From Pseudomonas sp. AL03 (lineage in GTDB: Bacteria; Pseudomonadota; Gammaproteobacteria; Pseudomonadales; Pseudomonadaceae), in the NCBI RefSeq assembly GCF_029960815.1, contig NZ_JASBRE010000012.1:1-64000 (forward strand): a stretch of 64,000 nucleotides of DNA, read 5' to 3'. Under the pieces are notes generated by a model, which searched no databases, was not told the DNA's origin, and saw only the letters and a program-made list of their open reading frames with translations. Of this stretch, positions 60,468 through 64,000 are shown in pieces. The translations under genes were made by a program, and so were the position numbers. Each line of letters starts with the position of its first letter. The first letter of the stretch is position 1.

Positions 60468-62075
60468 ATGACTTACGACTACATCATCGCTGGCGCAGGC
60501 GCCGCAGGTTGCATCCTTGCCAATCGGCTCTCGGCATCGGGCAAACACTCGGTGCTGCTGCTGGAAGCGGGCGGCAAGGACAGTTCCTTGTGGTTCAAGA
60601 TCCCGGTCGGCTTCGCCAAAATGTATTACAACCCGACTTTCAACTGGATGTACTACAGCCAGCCGCAAAAGCAGCTTAACAACCGCGAAATCTATGCCCC
60701 GAGGGGCAAGGTGCAGGGTGGTTCGGGCTCGATCAACGCGATGATCTACGTCCGTGGCCAGGCCCATGACTTCGACGACTGGGCGGCCAACGGCAACGAC
60801 GGTTGGGGCTTCAAGGAGGTGCTGCCGTACTTCCGCAAACTGGAAAACCATCCGTTGGGCGACAGCGAGTACCACGGCGGCAGCGGCCCGATCAGCATCA
60901 CGCCAATGAAGGGCCAGACCCATCCGATTTGTGACGTGTTCCTCAAGGGTTGCGATGAACTGGGTTATCCCCATAGCGACGACTTCAACGGCCCGAAATT
61001 TGAAGGCTCGGGCATTTACGACGTCAACACCCGCAACGGTCAGCGTTGCTCCAGCAGTTTTGCGCATCTGCATCCAGCACTGAGCCGGCCAAACCTGACG
61101 GTCGAGCATTACGCGCTGGTGGACCGGGTGTTGTTCGATAACGGTCGGGCGACCGGGATTTCCATCGCCCAGCACGGCGTAGTGCGCACCTTTACCGCCA
61201 ACAAGGAAGTCATTCTTTGCGCCGGTGCCGTGGACACACCGAAGATCCTGCAATTGTCCGGTGTCGCGGATCAGGCGTTGCTGGCCAAACACAACATCCC
61301 GGTGGTCAAACACTTGCCGGCGGTGGGGCAGAACCTGCAAGACCACCTGTGCGCCAGTTACTACTACAAGGCCAACATCCCGACGCTCAACGATCAACTG
61401 AGCTCGCTGTTCGGTCAATTCAAACTGGGTTTGAAGTACCTGTTCACCCGCAAGGGCGCACTGGCGATGAGCGTCAATCAGGCCGGCGGATTCTTCCGTG
61501 GCAACGAACTGCAGGCTAATCCGAACCTGCAGTTGTACTTCAATCCGCTGTCGTACCAGATCCCGAAAAACAACAAGGCCAGCCTCAAGCCCGAACCTTA
61601 TTCAGGCTTTCTGTTGTGCTTCAATCCCTGCCGCCCGACCAGTCGCGGGCACATCGAGATAGCCTCGAAAAATCCGCGGGATGCGGCGCTGATCGACCCG
61701 AATTACCTGAGCACGCAAAAGGACATCGACGAGGTGATCCAGGGCAGCCGCTTGATGCGCAAAATCATGCTGGCGCCTGCGCTCAAGGGCATCACCGTTG
61801 AGGAAGTATTGCCGGGGCCGGTCGTCGAAACGGATGAACAGATGCTGCAGTATTTCCGCGAAAACAGTGGTTCGATCTACCACCTGTGCGGCTCATGCGC
61901 CATGGGGGCGGACGAGCAGAAATCGGTAGTCGACAAACGCTTAAAAGTGCACGGTCTGGAAGGTCTGCGTATCGTCGACGCGTCGATTTTCCCCAACGTT
62001 ACCTCAGGCAATACCCATGCCGCAGTGCTGATGGTGGCGGAGAAGGGCGCCGACCTGATTTTGCAGGACGCCTGA
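60468..62075 (+). CDS. GMC-family FAD oxidoreductase
   Basis: The 535-residue enzyme belongs to the choline/alcohol dehydrogenase family. The FAD dinucleotide loop is YIIAGAGAAGCILANRLS (about 5-22), GMC signature 1 is GKVQGGSGSINAMIYVRGQ, signature 2 is LCAGAVDTPKILQLSGV, and the active-site His pair region includes IYHLCGSCAMG and FPNVTSGNTHAAVLMVAE. It should oxidise a primary alcohol to an aldehyde, which AldA could then oxidise to an acid, and the dehydratase act on the acid. A REP-like remnant lies in the 89-base gap before it. No signal peptide is seen. Confidence 0.9.
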   Translation: MTYDYIIAGAGAAGCILANRLSASGKHSVLLLEAGGKDSSLWFKIPVGFAKMYYNPTFNWMYYSQPQKQLNNREIYAPRGKVQGGSGSINAMIYVRGQAHDFDDWAANGNDGWGFKEVLPYFRKLENHPLGDSEYHGGSGPISITPMKGQTHPICDVFLKGCDELGYPHSDDFNGPKFEGSGIYDVNTRNGQRCSSSFAHLHPALSRPNLTVEHYALVDRVLFDNGRATGISIAQHGVVRTFTANKEVILCAGAVDTPKILQLSGVADQALLAKHNIPVVKHLPAVGQNLQDHLCASYYYKANIPTLNDQLSSLFGQFKLGLKYLFTRKGALAMSVNQAGGFFRGNELQANPNLQLYFNPLSYQIPKNNKASLKPEPYSGFLLCFNPCRPTSRGHIEIASKNPRDAALIDPNYLSTQKDIDEVIQGSRLMRKIMLAPALKGITVEEVLPGPVVETDEQMLQYFRENSGSIYHLCGSCAMGADEQKSVVDKRLKVHGLEGLRIVDASIFPNVTSGNTHAAVLMVAEKGADLILQDA

Positions 62076-62190
62076 TTTCATCGCTTGCCTGTATCAAAAA
62101 TGAATTTTCCGCCGAGTCCGCTGCTCATACCTGATAGACAGCGGATTTGAGCCCGCGAAATCATTTAGGCAATCAGGGAGTGGCACAGTC

Positions 62191-62598
62191 ATGAGTCCAG
62201 TATCGACGGCGGGCGAGCACCTTCCTGGCGGGTTGATTCTTGTGGTTGAGGACGACCCGCTGATCCTGGAGTTTCTCTGCGAAGTTCTTCAGGAGGAAGG
62301 CTTTTTGGTTCAACCGCAGGCCAGCGCAGACGCCGCATCGCAATACCTGGAACTGCATGCACAAAAGGTGAGCTTGTTGCTCACGGACATCACCATGCCG
62401 GGCAAACTCAATGGCGCAGACCTGGCCAATCTGTTTGGCGACCGCTGGCCGGACAAACCGATCATGATCATGTCTGGCTTCGAAACGCCGAAAAGCGCCG
62501 GGGTCAGGCATTCGGTTTCATTCATCCAGAAACCGTGGGCGCTTGGGCAGTTGCTGGATTGTGTGGACGGTGCCTTGAAGTCGAAACGTACCCTGTAG
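62191..62598 (+). CDS. stand-alone response regulator receiver
   Basis: The 135-residue protein is a single receiver domain: GLILVVEDDPLILEFLCEVL (acidic pair), phospho-acceptor Asp in SLLLTDITMPGKLNGADLAN, Thr/Ser in PIMIMSGFETPKSAG, and Lys in SFIQKPWALGQLLD. There is no output domain. The type is common in Pseudomonas and often receives phosphate from a hybrid kinase elsewhere; no kinase lies nearby. It is monocistronic, and the start has a weak upstream AGGGAG about 16 bases away. Confidence 0.85.
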   Translation: MSPVSTAGEHLPGGLILVVEDDPLILEFLCEVLQEEGFLVQPQASADAASQYLELHAQKVSLLLTDITMPGKLNGADLANLFGDRWPDKPIMIMSGFETPKSAGVRHSVSFIQKPWALGQLLDCVDGALKSKRTL

Positions 62599-62675
62599 AA
62601 CCTGCGGCAACTTCTACCTCGCCAATGCTACATTGCTCGGCGAACCCGCCTGCACTTGCGAGAGCAAGTCCCCCC

Positions 62676-63344
62676 TTGTCTGCTCACGATTCCGTCTTCA
62701 ACACCCCGTACCGCGCTTTTCTGTTCGATATGGATGGCACCGTCCTCAACTCCATCGCCGCTGCCGAGCGGATCTGGGCAGCCTGGGCCTTGCGCCACGG
62801 CGTCGATGTCGACACCTTCCTGCCAACCATCCATGGCGTTCGCGCCATCGACACCATCAATCGTCTGGCGTTGGCCGGGGTGGATGCCGAGGCTGAAGCA
62901 GCGTTCATCACTGAGGCAGAAATCGAGGATGTCGAGGGGATCATTGAGGTGCCTGGCGCGGCAGACTTTCTGAAGTCGCTGCCCGCCAACCAATGGGCGA
63001 TCGTCACCTCGGCGCCGAAGGCATTGGCGCTGCGCCGGATGGCCGCGGCGGGCATTGCGCAACCTTTGGTGATGGTCACTGCCGAAGACGTCAGTGCCGG
63101 CAAACCCGATCCCGCGGGCTATCGACTGGCGGCTGAGCGGTTGGGTGTTGAACCGGCCGATTGCCTGATTTTCGAAGACGCCACCGTGGGTATTCTCGCG
63201 GCCGAGGCGGCGGGCGCGGACCTGATCGTGGTGACCTCGACCCACGACCATCCGCTCCAGACCCCGCACGCCACACTCGCCAGCTATGAGGCAGTCGTCG
63301 CCCATGTGGATGACGGCGACCATATCCGCCTACACACAATCTAA
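62676..63344 (+). CDS. HAD-family phosphatase, sugar-phosphatase-like
   Basis: The 222-residue protein is a HAD subfamily IA hydrolase. Motif I is FLFDMDGTVLNS (two Asp), motif II is WAIVTSAPKALALRR, motif III Lys is in VSAGKPDPAGYRLAAERL, and motif IV is CLIFEDATVGILAAEAAGA. The C1 cap domain fits sugar-phosphate phosphatases such as YfbT/HxpA. No ATG lies between 62625 and motif I in a sensible place, so I propose TTG at 62676, giving a start SAHDSVFNTPYRAFLFDMDG. The frame opens upstream to 62535 but would overlap the receiver gene. Confidence 0.82.
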   Translation: MSAHDSVFNTPYRAFLFDMDGTVLNSIAAAERIWAAWALRHGVDVDTFLPTIHGVRAIDTINRLALAGVDAEAEAAFITEAEIEDVEGIIEVPGAADFLKSLPANQWAIVTSAPKALALRRMAAAGIAQPLVMVTAEDVSAGKPDPAGYRLAAERLGVEPADCLIFEDATVGILAAEAAGADLIVVTSTHDHPLQTPHATLASYEAVVAHVDDGDHIRLHTI

Positions 63345-63353
63345 TGTGGATGG

Positions 63354-63452
63354 CTAATAAACCCCGGGAATCAACCGCCAACTGCGGGCGCAGTAAGCCT
63401 CGTATTCGCTGCCGAACTGCGCGAAAAACGCCAGGTTGGCCGAGATTTTCAT
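63354..63452 (-). pseudogene. tail of an isoprenylcysteine-methyltransferase-like membrane protein
   Basis: The minus strand reads AFFAQFGSEYEAYCARSWRL followed by IPGVY and a stop. This resembles the C-terminus of ICMT/DUF1295-type membrane methyltransferases (E/Q-x-F-G-x-x-Y-x-x-Y then R-x-R-x-IPG). Nothing upstream continues the gene, so it is a short remnant. Confidence 0.4.
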
Positions 63453-63487
63453 CTTTATCTCCACACGTGGGCCCGACACGTTTCATC

Positions 63488-64000
63488 CTACGCCGAACGG
63501 GCATTGCGTCGAATCACCTGCGGCGGCTGCCCGAACGCTCGAAGGAAGGCTTCGCGCATGCGGCGACAGTCGCTGAAGCCCGACTCCTCGGCGATTTGAT
63601 CGAGGGTCAGTCGCCCGCGCTCCAGCATTTGACGCGCCGTTTCCAGACGCAGGTTTTCGATGGCCTTGGCCGGCGATTGACCGGTTTCCGCCCGGAAGGC
63701 CCGGCTGAATTGCCGAGGGCTGAGGCGCGCGACGTCCGCCAGTTGCTCCACCGACAACGTCTCGGTGAGGTGTTCTCGCGCATAGCCGAGGGCGGTTTGA
63801 ATGCGGTCGGATTTCGCTTCCAGTTCCAGCAGCGCCGAGTGCTGCGACTGGCCTCCCGCGCGGCGGTGGTACATCACCAGTTTCTGCGCCACGGAACGGG
63901 CCAGTGCGGCGCCGTGATCCTTTTCAACCATGGCCAGCGCCAGGTCGATGCCGGCGGTCATCCCGGCGGAAGTCCAGATCGAACCGTCAACGACGTAGAT
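63488..64000 (-). CDS. GlxA-type AraC-family regulator, cut by the window edge
   Basis: About 170 C-terminal residues are present; the gene continues past the end of the window. The part near the edge reads DGSIWTSAGMTAGIDLALAM, the end of a DJ-1/PfpI-like domain, so this is a GATase1-AraC fusion of the GlxA group. The DNA-binding part has two helix-turn-helix units: ETLSVEQLADVARLSPRQFS and LTLDQIAEESGFSDCRRMRE, followed by AFGQPPQVIRRNARSA. Such proteins often control amine, nitrogen or stress genes. The target cannot be judged, since neighbours on that side are not visible. Confidence 0.87.
   Translation of the reverse strand: MYVVDGSIWTSAGMTAGIDLALAMVEKDHGAALARSVAQKLVMYHRRAGGQSQHSALLELEAKSDRIQTALGYAREHLTETLSVEQLADVARLSPRQFSRAFRAETGQSPAKAIENLRLETARQMLERGRLTLDQIAEESGFSDCRRMREAFLRAFGQPPQVIRRNARSA

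Overview
The window looks like chromosome from a Pseudomonas of the fluorescens lineage. Supporting signs are GC-rich genes, REP-type palindromes (CCTGTGGGAGCGAG and relatives) between operons, Anr-type operators in front of universal stress genes, and many gene types typical of that group. No rRNA, tRNA, CRISPR array or replication origin was recognised. This is a reading of sequence only; no database search was run.

Layout. 1-9 kb: small stress and secreted proteins, a nitrilase divergent from a damaged HxlR regulator, and a chromate resistance pair (chrB-chrA). 9-12.6 kb: a graveyard holding a chemoreceptor tail, a frameshifted Mut7-C gene, an alpha/beta-hydrolase scrap and a truncated IS66 element. 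12.9-15.5 kb: a long, AT-richer gene for a NERD nuclease/SF1 helicase fusion, the best candidate for an undescribed defence function. 15.6-25 kb: LysR/azlCD, azoR/LysR, a small gene of unknown function with a strongly structured leader, an aminotransferase, a MATE exporter and a VIT-type metal transporter. 25.2-31.4 kb: an apparent extracytoplasmic flavin redox module (PepSY, DUF2271 carrying an ApbE target motif, a membrane flavodoxin-reductase and ApbE), divergent from a two-component system. 31.6-40 kb: a low-oxygen stress island of universal stress proteins, acetyltransferases and a phosphoribosyltransferase with Anr boxes, containing an fnr/anr pseudogene and other broken genes. 40-48 kb: TetR/quinone reductase, P1 peptidase, polyamine-type binding protein, LuxR, rRNA-type methyltransferase, and a cytochrome b/molybdopterin oxidoreductase/MXKDX set. 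48.2-62.1 kb: two adjacent catabolic clusters, (a) Fae-like protein, aldo/keto reductase, aldehyde dehydrogenase, MFS and LysR; (b) porin, LysR, AldA-like dehydrogenase, MFS, enolase-superfamily dehydratase and GMC oxidoreductase. The end holds a receiver-only regulator, a HAD phosphatase and a GlxA-type AraC regulator cut by the window edge.

Common threads. Several loci are decayed copies of sequences found elsewhere in the window. The small gene at 19.8-20.1 kb has remnants near 0.7, 4.5 and 7.1 kb, three of the four loci beside the same GGCGCC terminator. A 48-base piece of the MATE gene recurs at 32.2 kb, fused to a frameshifted membrane gene. Many pseudogenes carry single-base changes in homopolymers, so some could be assembly errors; read coverage would settle that.
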